A DNA stretch of 44,448 nt from an uncultured Succinivibrio sp. (GCA_900754255.1 CAAECI010000101.1:1-44448); one strand, 5' to 3'; shown: positions 23,045-32,819, counted from the stretch's first letter. Program-made: numbers and translations. Notes: generated from the sequence alone by a model not told the origin.

Positions 23045-24355
23045 TTATACCCTTTTGATAGTTAGGAAGGGGCCTTTTTCTCTCCCCTCTCCCCAGATCA
23101 CACAGGAGAAAAGATCGCCGACTCCGAGCACAGTGCCGCCTTCATTGCGGATCACACATTGACTCCTGCGCATAAAATAGGGAACGTCATATTCGGCATA
23201 AAGCTTTTTTAATTCGCGTGAGTGGACCCGCTTTAAGGGCTTGATCCTCTCGCCTCCGCGTATATCAAAATCCAAGATCACACGCTTGAAACTGCCCTCT
23301 AAAAGAGAGTATTCAAAGTCTCCTAATCGCAGGACGCAATTTGCCTTAAGCTCGTATTGTCCCTGTGCAAAATGCGGCATTTTTAAAAGATAGAGGAGGC
23401 TTCGAAAACGGCGGATCTCAAAGCCTTCTGCCTCAATAAGACCTTTTTGATCATCGCCCGTTCGCATAAGCTTCAGGATACTTTGCAGTAAGGACAACTC
23501 AGGCGGCATAGAAAGTCTTTTGGTAAGAAACAATCTCAGGACAAAAAGCATGAGATTTTCATCCTCAAGTGGCAGATCCTTAAATGAAAGCCTGAGCACA
23601 AATGGATCACTGTCGTCAAAGGCTTGATTAAAGATGGGCTCTACATAGCGTAAAGCCAGATCGTGCTCCTGAGCGCACAAGCTCTGAGAGCGTAAAATTG
23701 CCCCCTCGATCCCGGCAAAGCGCGTTTTTAACAGCGGCAAAACCTTAAGTCGAATGAAATTACGCTCGAACTTTAAATAGCTGTTTGAAATGTCATAAAC
23801 GAAGTCAAAGCCGCAGGCCTCTAAGATCTCCTCTATTTGCGCCTTGGTAAGATCAAGCAGGGGACGCACTATGATCCCGCGCTCATCCTCGGTAATAAAG
23901 CGCATGCCGGACAAGCCCTTGGGGCCTGATCCGCGCTTTAAGGCCAATAGAAAGTTTTCCGCCTGATCATCGGCCTGATGTCCCAATACCAAAACGCCGC
24001 CATTAAGCTCTCTAAGCAGTGCCTGATAGCGCTCGGCACGGGATACCTCCTCAGGAGAGCGACCGTTGCCGTAAACAATATGCAATTTGGGTGTTAAAAG
24101 AGTAACGCCAACACGTGCGCACAGTTTTTGGCAGTGCGCAAGCCATATAGGATCGTCAGCATCGAGACCGTGTATGCAATGTACGGCTTCCACAAAGCAG
24201 TCAGGATCAATTTCACGCACCTTGCAGGCAATAAGCAAGGCCAGCGTGGAATCCGCACCGCCCGACAGCCCTACCACCAAGCGTGAGGGCTTTATTTCAG
24301 CTCTGATCCTGTGCGCTAAATGCTCTATGATCCCCGTAGCTTCTTTCTGTTCCAC
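23045..24355 (-). CDS. tilS: tRNA(Ile)-lysidine synthase
   Basis: 436 residues. It converts C34 of the CAU-anticodon tRNA-Ile to lysidine so that it reads AUA. The PP-loop ATP site is SGGADS (31-36), followed by VHCIHGLDADD and the conserved GHQADDQAENFLLALKRGSGPKGL. The C-terminal half has the TilS substrate-binding domains. The start is a GTG three bases after the accA stop, so it is the last gene of the long rpsB run. In E. coli too it lies just downstream of accA. Confidence 0.95.
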   Translation of the reverse strand: MEQKEATGIIEHLAHRIRAEIKPSRLVVGLSGGADSTLALLIACKVREIDPDCFVEAVHCIHGLDADDPIWLAHCQKLCARVGVTLLTPKLHIVYGNGRSPEEVSRAERYQALLRELNGGVLVLGHQADDQAENFLLALKRGSGPKGLSGMRFITEDERGIIVRPLLDLTKAQIEEILEACGFDFVYDISNSYLKFERNFIRLKVLPLLKTRFAGIEGAILRSQSLCAQEHDLALRYVEPIFNQAFDDSDPFVLRLSFKDLPLEDENLMLFVLRLFLTKRLSMPPELSLLQSILKLMRTGDDQKGLIEAEGFEIRRFRSLLYLLKMPHFAQGQYELKANCVLRLGDFEYSLLEGSFKRVILDFDIRGGERIKPLKRVHSRELKKLYAEYDVPYFMRRSQCVIRNEGGTVLGVGDLFSCVIWGEGREKGPFLTIKRV

Positions 24356-24358
24356 TTG

Positions 24359-25327
24359 TTAATCGCAATACCCGTAATGCATGATGCGGGTATAGCGTTG
24401 CTCGATAAGCCTGTCCATGGGCAGATTTAAAAGCTCATTTAAATCACTTACCAAACGCTGTTTTAGGTTGGCTGCGCTTAGATCATAGTCACGGTGCGCA
24501 CCGCCTAAAGGCTCGGGAACTACATTATCGATAAGTCCGAGCTGCTTTAAACGTGAGGCGGTGAAATTTAAAGCCTCGGCTGCCAGAGGAGCCTTATCGG
24601 CACTCTTCCACAAAATGGAGGCGCAGCCCTCAGGTGAGATCACAGAATAGGTTGAGTATTGCAACATATTGACGCGATCACCCACGCCTATGGCCAAGGC
24701 ACCGCCGGATCCGCCTTCACCTATGACCGTGCATACCACCGGAATATGTAGATCAGACATAAGCTTTAAATTCTCGGCGATCGCACCTGCCTGAGAACGC
24801 TCCTCAGCCCCTATGCCTGGGTATGCGCCCGGAGTATCGATAAAAGTAACAAGCGGAATATGGAATTTCTCAGCCATACGCATGAGGCGTGCGGCCTTAC
24901 GATAGCCCTCGGGGCGCGGCATGCCGAAATTACGCAACGTACGCTCGCGAATGTCGCGTCCCTTCTGCTGTCCTATGATCATCACGGGCATACCGTTTAA
25001 ACGGGCCAGACCGCCAACTATGGCACGATCGTCGGCAAAAGCACGATCTCCTGAGAGCTCACGAAAATCGGTAAAAATACGCTCGATGTAATCAAGAGTA
25101 TAGGGACGGCACGGATGACGAGACAGCTTTGAGATCTGCCATGCGCTTAAAGATCCGAAGATCTTCTTGGTCAGGGTTTCATTTTTCTTTTCAAGAGCCT
25201 TAAGCTCACGACTGAGATCAACTTCGGAATCCGAGCTCATGTCGCGGCTTAAACGCTTGAGTTCTTCAATATGTGCAACCAGATCGGCGATCGGCTTTTC
25301 AAAATCCAAATATTCCATCTCGTTCAT
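24359..25327 (-). CDS. accA: Acetyl-CoA carboxylase carboxyltransferase subunit alpha
   Basis: 322 residues, the usual length. With AccD it transfers carboxyl from biotin to acetyl-CoA to make malonyl-CoA, the first step of fatty acid synthesis. Typical stretches are YLDFEKPI near the start, RHPCRPYTLDYI, FGMPRPEGYRKAARLM, DTPGAYPGIGAEERSQA and GEGGSGGALAIGVGD. The start is ATG 25327, or the third-codon ATG at 25318. It follows rnhB by 46 bases. dnaE, which sits between rnhB and accA in E. coli, is not here. Confidence 0.97.
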   Translation of the reverse strand: MNEMEYLDFEKPIADLVAHIEELKRLSRDMSSDSEVDLSRELKALEKKNETLTKKIFGSLSAWQISKLSRHPCRPYTLDYIERIFTDFRELSGDRAFADDRAIVGGLARLNGMPVMIIGQQKGRDIRERTLRNFGMPRPEGYRKAARLMRMAEKFHIPLVTFIDTPGAYPGIGAEERSQAGAIAENLKLMSDLHIPVVCTVIGEGGSGGALAIGVGDRVNMLQYSTYSVISPEGCASILWKSADKAPLAAEALNFTASRLKQLGLIDNVVPEPLGGAHRDYDLSAANLKQRLVSDLNELLNLPMDRLIEQRYTRIMHYGYCD

Positions 25328-25373
25328 AATTTTTATTCCAAATATCTCTAGAATTTGTAAGCGGTAAGCTGAT

Positions 25374-26015
25374 TTACATGAGACCGCGCTGTGCCAGCAC
25401 CGCCCTTACGGGAGCATAGCTGCGGCGATAACAATCAAGCACGGGCAATTCCACAAGCGCCTTAAGATGAGCGGCGGTAGGATAGCCCTTGTGCTTGGCA
25501 AAGCCGTAGGCGGGGTAGATCTTGTCAAGCTCAATCATACGACGATCACGCTCGGTTTTGGCAAGGATTGAGGCTGCGGATATTTCTGATACACGCGCAT
25601 CACCCTTAACCACGGCCGAAGCCTCACAGCCAAGCCCTGAAGGAACGCGATTGCCGTCGACAAGAGCTAGCTCGATGTCATGCTGGAGCATTTCTCTTGC
25701 ATGCCTGAATGCTCTTCTCATGGCCTCCATGGATGCCTCCAGGATATTGAGTTCATCGATCTCTTTGGCCGAGCATACGCCTATACCGTAAGCCAAGGCT
25801 CGATTTTTAATTTCTATTTCCAGCGCAAAGCGTTTCTTCTCGCTCAGTTTTTTGGAATCGGCAAGTCCTTCGATGGGATCATTGGGATTTAAAATCACGC
25901 AGCCGGCGGTGACATCTCCGACCAAGGGACCGCGTCCTGCCTCATCCAAGCCGCAGACTAGGTGAGTTTTAGGATCGAGTGCATATTCAAAGGGAGGTAA
26001 GAGGATCTTGATCAT
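25374..26015 (-). CDS. rnhB: Ribonuclease HII
   Basis: 213 residues. It cuts RNA in RNA-DNA hybrids and removes single ribonucleotides from DNA. Catalytic acids are D24 and E25 in GLDEAGRGPLVG and D120 in ALVDGNRVP. The KGDARVSEISAASILAK segment is typical of the family. Its ATG overlaps the lpxB stop by four bases (ATGA), as in many gammaproteobacteria. Confidence 0.96.
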   Translation of the reverse strand: MIKILLPPFEYALDPKTHLVCGLDEAGRGPLVGDVTAGCVILNPNDPIEGLADSKKLSEKKRFALEIEIKNRALAYGIGVCSAKEIDELNILEASMEAMRRAFRHAREMLQHDIELALVDGNRVPSGLGCEASAVVKGDARVSEISAASILAKTERDRRMIELDKIYPAYGFAKHKGYPTAAHLKALVELPVLDCYRRSYAPVRAVLAQRGLM

Positions 26016-27364
26016 TTGTCTTTCTCCTCCTCGTCCAAGCTGCGTATATCCACCTCATCCGTATTTCCGAATTTCGGCTCGGATTTAAAATCCAAATCAC
26101 AAAGATCCTCGGATTCAGGCAAGGTCACCTCAGGCTCAATGTCCTCATCTATGATCGTCCTATGGTCGATGATCGCAGAACTTTGAGTCTGCTCCTTACT
26201 TATGTCACGCCCTGCCACTCTCATCACGGCCTCGGCCGCCAAGGTGTCAGAGGGCATGCGCATCTGCTCATGAAGGTTTTTAAACTGCCCGCGCATTACC
26301 AGATTGTCCGAGCGCAAAAGCTCAAGCATTTCATGCGCCAACGCCTCGGGCGTGCAATTTTCCTGTATGAGCTCGCGCACCAAGGTGCTGCGTGCGATAA
26401 GGTTGGGCAGAGAATAGGTTGAGATGCGCAACATGCGTCTGCCGATGGCCGCCGTCAGGGGAGAAACCTTATAGGCCACGCAGAAAGGGCGGTTTATGAG
26501 CATGGTTTCAAGCGCCACCGTACCTGAGGTCAGAAGCAACGCATCGCAGGAGGCAATCACGTCGCGGGTACAGCCCACATATACGGTAAGGCTGAGATCG
26601 GGGCAATGCTCAAGCCACAGATCCTTAACCGCCGAGGCCAAATCATAATTGGGTACGGTGGTGATGAATACCAGATCGGGTAATTCCTTTTTAATAAGAC
26701 GGGCCGCCTGCGCATATACCGGCAGCATATGCTCGATCACGCTGCGCCTGGATCCGGGCAGTATGCCCATGATCTTACCCTTTACCTGCTCCACACAGGT
26801 ACGGTACAAGTCAATGCGTTCACGGGCAGTGACGGCATCGGTTTCAAGGGGAATGCTGTTGGCAAGCGTATGTCCGACATATGTTGCCTGCATGTCGTGC
26901 TCATCATAGTAATCCTTCTCGAACTTTAAAAGGCACAAAACCTCGTTGCAGGAGGCCTTGATCTTTTTAAGGCGTCCCTCCCGCCAAGCCCATACCGAGG
27001 GGCTGACGTAATGAACGGTAGGAATACCCGCAGAGCGTATGCGCCGCTCCAGACTCAAATTAAAATCGGGAGAATCGATGCCTATCATCACACAGGGACA
27101 TTTGGAGATGATGATGCTGCCGATTTTGCGTCTTATTCTCAGTATGGGCAGAAGATGCTTGAGCACTTCAGTGATCCCCATTACCGACAAGGCGGAAATA
27201 TCAAAGCTCGACTCCAAGCCGGCTCTGATCATGCGCGGACCGCCTATTCCTATAAAGCGAGCCTTGGGATCGATGCGCTTGATGGCTTCGATAAGTCCCG
27301 CTCCGAGAATGTCCCCGGAGATCTCGCCTGCGGTTATGGCATAGAGGTGCTGATCCAAGATCAT
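26012..27364 (-). CDS. lpxB: Lipid-A-disaccharide synthase with acidic C-terminal extension
   Basis: 450 residues against 382 in E. coli. This GT-B glycosyltransferase joins UDP-2,3-diacylglucosamine and lipid X at the inner membrane. Typical motifs are AGEISGDILGAGLI, GIGGPRM, SPSVWAWREGR, YVGHTLANS and GILPGSRRSVIE. From about residue 388 there is an extra tail of some 60 residues, rich in D and E, ending DEEEKDK, not part of the known fold. It overlaps lpxA and rnhB by four bases at each end. Confidence 0.96.
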   Translation of the reverse strand: MILDQHLYAITAGEISGDILGAGLIEAIKRIDPKARFIGIGGPRMIRAGLESSFDISALSVMGITEVLKHLLPILRIRRKIGSIIISKCPCVMIGIDSPDFNLSLERRIRSAGIPTVHYVSPSVWAWREGRLKKIKASCNEVLCLLKFEKDYYDEHDMQATYVGHTLANSIPLETDAVTARERIDLYRTCVEQVKGKIMGILPGSRRSVIEHMLPVYAQAARLIKKELPDLVFITTVPNYDLASAVKDLWLEHCPDLSLTVYVGCTRDVIASCDALLLTSGTVALETMLINRPFCVAYKVSPLTAAIGRRMLRISTYSLPNLIARSTLVRELIQENCTPEALAHEMLELLRSDNLVMRGQFKNLHEQMRMPSDTLAAEAVMRVAGRDISKEQTQSSAIIDHRTIIDEDIEPEVTLPESEDLCDLDFKSEPKFGNTDEVDIRSLDEEEKDK

Positions 27365-28149
27365 CTTATGATGCCGCGTCCGTTTTGCTCAATGAAGTCG
27401 ATGAGCACATCAATCTCTTTATGCTCACGCGATAGATCCTTTAACTGCACCAAGGCCTCCTCAATGGTGAGATGGTGCTTGTAGATGATCATATAGGCCT
27501 TGCTCACGGCACGTATGGCCTCGGGAGAGAAGCCGCGGCGCTGCAGTCCCACCTTATTGATGCCAAAAGGCTTGGCATAGTGACCTGCGGCCATCACATA
27601 AGGAGGAACATCCATATTCAAAGCGGCCATTCCGGCTACGAAGGCATGATCACCCACACGTCCGAATTGGTGGATGGCGGCCAGTCCGCCGAAGATCACA
27701 TAGTTGCCGATCACAACATGTCCTGCCAGCGTGGCATTGTTGGCAAATATACAATGATCGCCAATCACGCAATCGTGAGCCACGTGCGTATTGACCATGA
27801 ATAAATTTCCGCTGCCGACCTTGGTGGTGCCGATGCCCTGCACGGTACCGCGATGCATGGTACAGTGCTCGCGTATGGTATTGTCATCGCCTATGCTTAA
27901 AGTCGTAGCCTCGCCGCGATATTTCAGATCCTGACAGCCCTCACCTATGGAGCAGAACTGATATATGTGGTTGCGACAGCCTATGTTCGTGGGTCCGCGT
28001 ATGACACAAAAAGGTTCTACGACGGTACCTTCACCAATGCTTACCTTGCCTTCGATGACAACGTTCTCATGAATTACCACGCCGTCCCCGAGCTCTACCT
28101 CAGGTCCGATCTTGGCGCTGGGATCGATAATTGCTTTTGAATTCGTCAC
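27361..28149 (-). CDS. lpxA: UDP-N-acetylglucosamine acyltransferase
   Basis: 262 residues (E. coli 262). It starts lipid A synthesis by moving an R-3-hydroxyacyl chain from ACP to the 3-OH of UDP-GlcNAc. Left-handed beta-helix hexapeptide repeats run through the first 190 residues (IGPEVELGDGVVIHENVVIEG and so on). The catalytic histidine is in VNTHVAHDCVIG, with the further conserved NNATLAGHVVIG and IHQFGRVGDHAFV. It sits between fabZ and lpxB in the conserved lipid A cluster. Confidence 0.97.
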   Translation of the reverse strand: MTNSKAIIDPSAKIGPEVELGDGVVIHENVVIEGKVSIGEGTVVEPFCVIRGPTNIGCRNHIYQFCSIGEGCQDLKYRGEATTLSIGDDNTIREHCTMHRGTVQGIGTTKVGSGNLFMVNTHVAHDCVIGDHCIFANNATLAGHVVIGNYVIFGGLAAIHQFGRVGDHAFVAGMAALNMDVPPYVMAAGHYAKPFGINKVGLQRRGFSPEAIRAVSKAYMIIYKHHLTIEEALVQLKDLSREHKEIDVLIDFIEQNGRGIIR

Positions 28150-28182
28150 AGTGCGTCTCCGTCAGATAGATATTTGCTCAAA

Positions 28183-28656
28183 TCAGTGCTTGGCACACAT
28201 CAAATCGGCCTTGCAAACGAGCTTGCCGTCCACATGAGCCTCACCTGAGAAGGCGGCGATACCGCGTCTTTCCCTGAAATACTCAACGTCGATGATAAGC
28301 TGATCACCCGGGATCACGGGGTGCTTGAATCTGGCATTGTCGATGGCAGCAAAGTAATAAAGCTCACCGCTCTTAGGTTTACCCACCATGGTAAAAGCCA
28401 AAATACCGGTTGCCTGAGCCATGGCCTCGAGGATCAAGACACCGGGGAGCACGGGCTTGCCCGGAAAATGTCCCTGAAAGAAGGGCTCGTTGAAGGTTAC
28501 ATTTTTAACTGCACGCAAGGTCTTGTGCTCACCTTCAATTTCATAATCCAAAACACGATCGATCATCAAAAAAGGGAAGCGATGCGGGAGCAAACCCATG
28601 ATCTGTTCTATATCCAATGTTTTTTTGTTTTCGATGGTCTCAGTCGTAGCTGTCAT
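28183..28656 (-). CDS. fabZ: 3-hydroxyacyl-ACP dehydratase FabZ
   Basis: 157 residues. A hotdog-fold dehydratase of fatty acid elongation. The opening LLPHRFPFLMIDRVL and the active-site run GHFPGKPVLPGVLILEAMAQ contain the catalytic histidine and glutamate. Its substrate pool, R-3-hydroxyacyl-ACP, is shared with LpxA and LpxD encoded on either side. Confidence 0.97.
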   Translation of the reverse strand: MTATTETIENKKTLDIEQIMGLLPHRFPFLMIDRVLDYEIEGEHKTLRAVKNVTFNEPFFQGHFPGKPVLPGVLILEAMAQATGILAFTMVGKPKSGELYYFAAIDNARFKHPVIPGDQLIIDVEYFRERRGIAAFSGEAHVDGKLVCKADLMCAKH

Positions 28657-28723
28657 TTTGCCCCCTGCTTTATATTTTTGTAGGTTTGTTTGTAATTTCC
28701 CGTAACGCTCTTGAGCGTACGTA

Positions 28724-29761
28724 TCAATTTTTCAATGCGGCCTGAAGCTCTTTTACCTTTTTGTCGAGATCCTCAAGCTTGTGATACATATCGTTGATAT
28801 GCATGGTACGAGCGGCGGTAAGACGCCATTCCTTGTTGGTCTGCGCGGGAATTCCCGATGCATAGGTGCCGGGCTTATCGATCGATCTCATCACCATGCT
28901 CATCCCGCATATGGTAGTTCCGTCGCAGATCTTAATATGACCGTTGAAGACGGAGGTGCCGCCGATGATACAGTATTTGCCAATGGTAACCGATCCGGCG
29001 AAGGTTGTTCCGCCTGCGACCGCCGTTCCCGTACCTATGTGTACGTTATGCGCCACCTGACACAAATTGTCGATAATGACATTGCTTTCGATCACGGTAT
29101 CGTCTATAGCTCCGCGATCGATGCAGGTACAGGCACCAATTTCCACAAAATCACCGATGACTACGCGACCGGTTTGCGGGATCTTGACCCAGGTACCGCG
29201 ATCATTGGCATAGCCGAAGCCGTCGGATCCTATAACCGCATTTGACTGAATGAGACAGTGCTTGCCTACCACACAGCCATGATAAATCACGGCATTGGAG
29301 TAAATGCGGGTATGATCGCCTATTACGGCGCCTTCACCTATTACCACTCCCGCACCGAGCTGCACGTCATCGCCAATACTTGCACCCTTACATACCGTTA
29401 CGTGATGTCCGAGGCTTACGTTTTTGCCAAGCTTTGCGCCTTCCTCGACGACGGCGTCAGCTGCAATACCCGCAGCCACGGCCGGAGTTGAATCCAGCAA
29501 TTGTGCGCAACGAGCAAAGCCCAAATAGGGATCCTGCATAATAAGCGCGCTGGTACCGTCCTTTAGATGCGCTGCATCGTCCTTACGTACGATCACGCAA
29601 CCGGCTTGCGATTTGGATAAAGAAGCACGGTAACGCGGATCCGACAAAAAGCTTATTTCGTCCGGCCCGGCGGTGAGCAGATTGGCAACCTTACGTATTT
29701 CAAGAGAGCCGTCGCCCTTAAGCTCGGCCCCCAATTTCAAAGCAATTTCTTTTAACTGCAT
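28724..29761 (-). CDS. lpxD: UDP-3-O-(3-hydroxyacyl)glucosamine N-acyltransferase
   Basis: 345 residues. It adds the second R-3-hydroxyacyl chain, on the 2-amino group, in lipid A synthesis. An N-terminal uridine-binding domain is followed by hexapeptide repeats (about 105-290). The catalytic histidine region reads CQVAHNVHIGTGTAVAGGTTFAGS, and the C-terminal helix (KLEDLDKKVKELQAAL) is typical. The start at 29761 (MQLKEIAL) is preferred because AAGAAG lies nine bases upstream; a GTG at 29770 overlaps the skp stop. Confidence 0.96.
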   Translation of the reverse strand: MQLKEIALKLGAELKGDGSLEIRKVANLLTAGPDEISFLSDPRYRASLSKSQAGCVIVRKDDAAHLKDGTSALIMQDPYLGFARCAQLLDSTPAVAAGIAADAVVEEGAKLGKNVSLGHHVTVCKGASIGDDVQLGAGVVIGEGAVIGDHTRIYSNAVIYHGCVVGKHCLIQSNAVIGSDGFGYANDRGTWVKIPQTGRVVIGDFVEIGACTCIDRGAIDDTVIESNVIIDNLCQVAHNVHIGTGTAVAGGTTFAGSVTIGKYCIIGGTSVFNGHIKICDGTTICGMSMVMRSIDKPGTYASGIPAQTNKEWRLTAARTMHINDMYHKLEDLDKKVKELQAALKN

Positions 29762-29766
29762 AAAGA

Positions 29767-30330
29767 TCACTTCTTGGCAGGAGCTTTATCCTTAGCCTGA
29801 CTTACACGCTTGATAACCTCGGGGGAAATATCCACGGCATTGGTGGCATAGGCTACGGCCTCACCGCGCACCACGAGCTGCAATCCGCGCTCCTTAGCTA
29901 TGGAGTCGATGGCCTCCTGTACCAGACGGGCAAGCTTCATTTCCTCCTCGTGAATACGCTTTTGCTGATCCTCCTGCAAGGCTCTCATCTTTAGATTGAA
30001 ATCAGCCTGCATTTGCGCGAGCTTTCTTTGGGTATCGGTCAGCTGATCACCCTTTAAGGTAGGCAGGGACTGCTGCAGAGCCTTGCCCTCGGTTTCAAGC
30101 TTCTGCAGCTCGGCCTGACGAGGTCCGAATTCCTTTTGCAAGCGTTCCTTGGAAGCCTTTGACTGCGGAATGTCGTTCATGATGAGGGGGACGTTGACCA
30201 CGGCAATGAAGGAGGAGGCTTTTACATCCTTACCTTCGACAGCAACCTGAGCACCCTTTTCATCGGCAGCGAAGGCAGCACTTGAAACGAGAATACCGGC
30301 TAGGGTTGCAATTGCTAATTTTTTAAACAT
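29767..30330 (-). CDS. skp: Periplasmic chaperone Skp (OmpH family)
   Basis: 187 residues. The signal peptide is MFKKLAIATLAGILVSSAAF, cleaved near AFA/AD. The mature protein has a long charged coiled coil (about 55-150, with KERLQKEFGPRQAELQKLE and QDQQKRIHEEEMKL-type heptads), the tentacles of the jellyfish-shaped trimer. It holds unfolded outer-membrane proteins, such as the porin of this window, for BamA. It lies between bamA and lpxD as in E. coli. Confidence 0.93.
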   Translation of the reverse strand: MFKKLAIATLAGILVSSAAFAADEKGAQVAVEGKDVKASSFIAVVNVPLIMNDIPQSKASKERLQKEFGPRQAELQKLETEGKALQQSLPTLKGDQLTDTQRKLAQMQADFNLKMRALQEDQQKRIHEEEMKLARLVQEAIDSIAKERGLQLVVRGEAVAYATNAVDISPEVIKRVSQAKDKAPAKK

Positions 30331-30407
30331 ATTAAAGTCCTTAATTTAACGGCGCAGCCTTTTGCACTATTGCATTATTTCAGAAGCTGCACTCTTTTTT
30401 TAAACGA

Positions 30408-32819
30408 TTAGAAGGTTCCGCCTATATCGAAGCTGAAGAACTGAGTATCGTCTCCGTCCATCTTCTTCACGGCTTTTGACAGTGAGAAGGACAAGGGGCC
30501 CAAGGGTGAGATCCAAGTAAAAGCGATACCTACCGAGGAGCGATAATCTCCGGCCTTTGAAGTATTGTAGCTGTACTCATCGCCGTGAGTATCCCAAAGC
30601 GCACCCATATCAAAGAAGAAGGAGGTGCGTACCGAAGCCTTATAGGCCTCAGGAACGAGCGGTGTAGGCACGTAAAACTCGGCCGAGGCGGCCCAGAAGG
30701 CGTTACCGCCCACCGAGGTGGAGGACTCGTAGGGAGAGCCGTTCACAGGATCGTTACCGGTATAGTAAATGGCCTTCGGGCCTATGCTGTTGTGATCAAA
30801 GCCGCGCAGCCAGCTGGAGCTTCCCAAATAGAAATTCTTAAAGAAGGGCAAAAGCTGCTTTTCACCGTCCTTATCGCCGTAACCGTCGGCAAAGCCGGCG
30901 CGGGCACGGAAGGAGGCTATCCACAGATGATCGTTATCGAACGGATAGAAATGACTGGTTTCGGCAGTCAGCTTGTAATACTGATTGTCCGATCCCGGCA
31001 CCGTTGTCATGGCCGTCAACACCTGACGGTTGCCCTCGGTAGGAAACACCGCCTTGTCCAGAGCATTGTGCGTGAGGGTGAAGGTCAAATTGTAGTTATT
31101 GAAGGTGGCGCTGCGCGATCCGCTCTTGTCATATTTATTCCAGAAGGTCTGCGCCTGCTCGAAATAACGTCCGGTATTTTTAATATGCGTGTTCTCGTAG
31201 CCTGCGGCATAATCAATACGCCAGTTTTCTGCCAAAGGATAACCGGAGTTGATTTCAAAGCCTAAGGTACGGTTGTCATAATCTACAACATCGTCGTCAT
31301 CACCGTAATAGTGATCAAGATAGACACGACCGCCCAAGGAAATATTGTCCACCGTAAAGTAAGGATCGGTATAGCCAAGCTCCATATGCTTACGGTAATC
31401 GTTCTTATAGGCCGATAAGACGCCCTTGGTTCCCCAACCGAAGAGATTGGACTGCGAAACCGAGGCGGAGATCAAAAGCCCCGAATCGGTACCGAAGCCG
31501 ATGGCTCCCTGAATGGCACCGGTAGGTTGCTCCTTGACCTTGGTATCCAAAACTACCACGTCCTGCGTGCTTCCGGAGCGTTGCATATCCACATCCACGC
31601 TTTCAAAATAACCGGTACGGTTTAAACGGGTCTTCGAGGTTTCAACGGCCTCGTTTGAAAGCCATGTACCGTCCATCTGACGCATTTCACGGCGGATCAC
31701 GGTGTCGTCGGTGGTGTCATTGCCTGAGATCTGCACCTGAGCCACATATACGCGGGAGCCGGGCTCGACGTTAAAGGCCAGATCGACACGGTGGGCCTGA
31801 TCATCGAAGGTCGGTACGGCACGTACCTCAGAATAGGCATAGCCGAATTTGCCCAGATAATCCTTCAGGATCTTCTCATTGGCCGTGACGTCACTTTGCG
31901 AATAAACATCGTTTTCCTCAAGGGTCAAAAGATTGCTTAGAGACTCGCCGTAGGTCAGGGTATTTCCGCGTACCGAGGTTTTGCCTATGGTATAACGCTC
32001 GCCCTCGTTGATAACTACGGTGAGATAAAGCCCCTTGCGATCGGGAGTCATTTCAACGGAGGTATTCTCAATCTTAAATTTAAGATAACCGTGATTTAGG
32101 TAATAGGTACGAAGCGAATCAAGATCGGCACGGAATTTCTGCGCATCGTATTTTTGATTCGACATAAAATTCCACCAGGGTACATCATCGCGCAGCTGCA
32201 TCTGTGCCAAAAGCGTTTCATCGTCAAAGGCCTTGTTGCCGACAATGTTGATCTGCTGAATTTCGGCGGCAATGCCCTCCTGAAATTCAAGCTTCACGTT
32301 GACGCGGTTGCGGGGTAAAACCGTGATCACCGGTTTAACCTCGGCCTGATACATGCCCGCTCCGTGATAGAAGTCCTCAAGCGACTGCTTAACCCGCGCC
32401 AGATCCTGAGTATTGAGAGGCTCACCCTCTTTAAGTCCCTGATCTTCAATTACGGGCTTTAAATTATCATCGCTGATATTGGAATTACCGGAAAACTGCA
32501 CCCCTGCGATGGTGGGACGTTCCTTCACGTCCACGTAAAGGGTTCCGCGATCCTCTGAGATCTTAACGTCGTCAAAATCTCCCGTGGCATAGAGATGTTT
32601 CATGGAGCGTGCCACATTCTCCGAAGTTAAGGGATCACCGGGCTTGAGCGGCATGGCCAGCAATACTGCTCCGCGTGTTACGCGGTTTAAGCCTCTGATC
32701 TGAATGTCGCGCACTACGGAATTTACATCTGCCCAAGCTTCGTTTGCAAAGCAAACAAGCGTTCCGAGCGTAAGGCCCAAGGCCAAAGCCGTTTTAGCAA
32801 TAGTATTTTTCTTTTCCAT
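30408..32819 (-). CDS. bamA: Outer-membrane protein assembly factor BamA
   Basis: About 803 residues. The signal peptide ends near AWA/DVNSVV. Five POTRA domains follow (IRDIQIRGLNRVTRGAVLLA opens the first), then a 16-strand barrel from about residue 430 with the LRGFDHNSIGP motif of the Omp85 family and a terminal GGTF. It is the core of the BAM complex that folds outer-membrane beta-barrels. The ATG at 32819 is preferred; a GTG four codons upstream is in frame. It is followed by skp and preceded by rseP. Confidence 0.97.
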   Translation of the reverse strand: MEKKNTIAKTALALGLTLGTLVCFANEAWADVNSVVRDIQIRGLNRVTRGAVLLAMPLKPGDPLTSENVARSMKHLYATGDFDDVKISEDRGTLYVDVKERPTIAGVQFSGNSNISDDNLKPVIEDQGLKEGEPLNTQDLARVKQSLEDFYHGAGMYQAEVKPVITVLPRNRVNVKLEFQEGIAAEIQQINIVGNKAFDDETLLAQMQLRDDVPWWNFMSNQKYDAQKFRADLDSLRTYYLNHGYLKFKIENTSVEMTPDRKGLYLTVVINEGERYTIGKTSVRGNTLTYGESLSNLLTLEENDVYSQSDVTANEKILKDYLGKFGYAYSEVRAVPTFDDQAHRVDLAFNVEPGSRVYVAQVQISGNDTTDDTVIRREMRQMDGTWLSNEAVETSKTRLNRTGYFESVDVDMQRSGSTQDVVVLDTKVKEQPTGAIQGAIGFGTDSGLLISASVSQSNLFGWGTKGVLSAYKNDYRKHMELGYTDPYFTVDNISLGGRVYLDHYYGDDDDVVDYDNRTLGFEINSGYPLAENWRIDYAAGYENTHIKNTGRYFEQAQTFWNKYDKSGSRSATFNNYNLTFTLTHNALDKAVFPTEGNRQVLTAMTTVPGSDNQYYKLTAETSHFYPFDNDHLWIASFRARAGFADGYGDKDGEKQLLPFFKNFYLGSSSWLRGFDHNSIGPKAIYYTGNDPVNGSPYESSTSVGGNAFWAASAEFYVPTPLVPEAYKASVRTSFFFDMGALWDTHGDEYSYNTSKAGDYRSSVGIAFTWISPLGPLSFSLSKAVKKMDGDDTQFFSFDIGGTF

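Noticed and set aside
28781..29245. 154-codon + strand frame inside lpxD
   Set aside because: Antisense to hexapeptide-repeat coding sequence, whose regular codons readily leave the other strand open.
30585..31265. 226-codon open frame on the + strand inside bamA
   Set aside because: It is fully antisense to the well-conserved BamA barrel, has no ribosome site or recognisable domain, and its composition mirrors the bamA codons.
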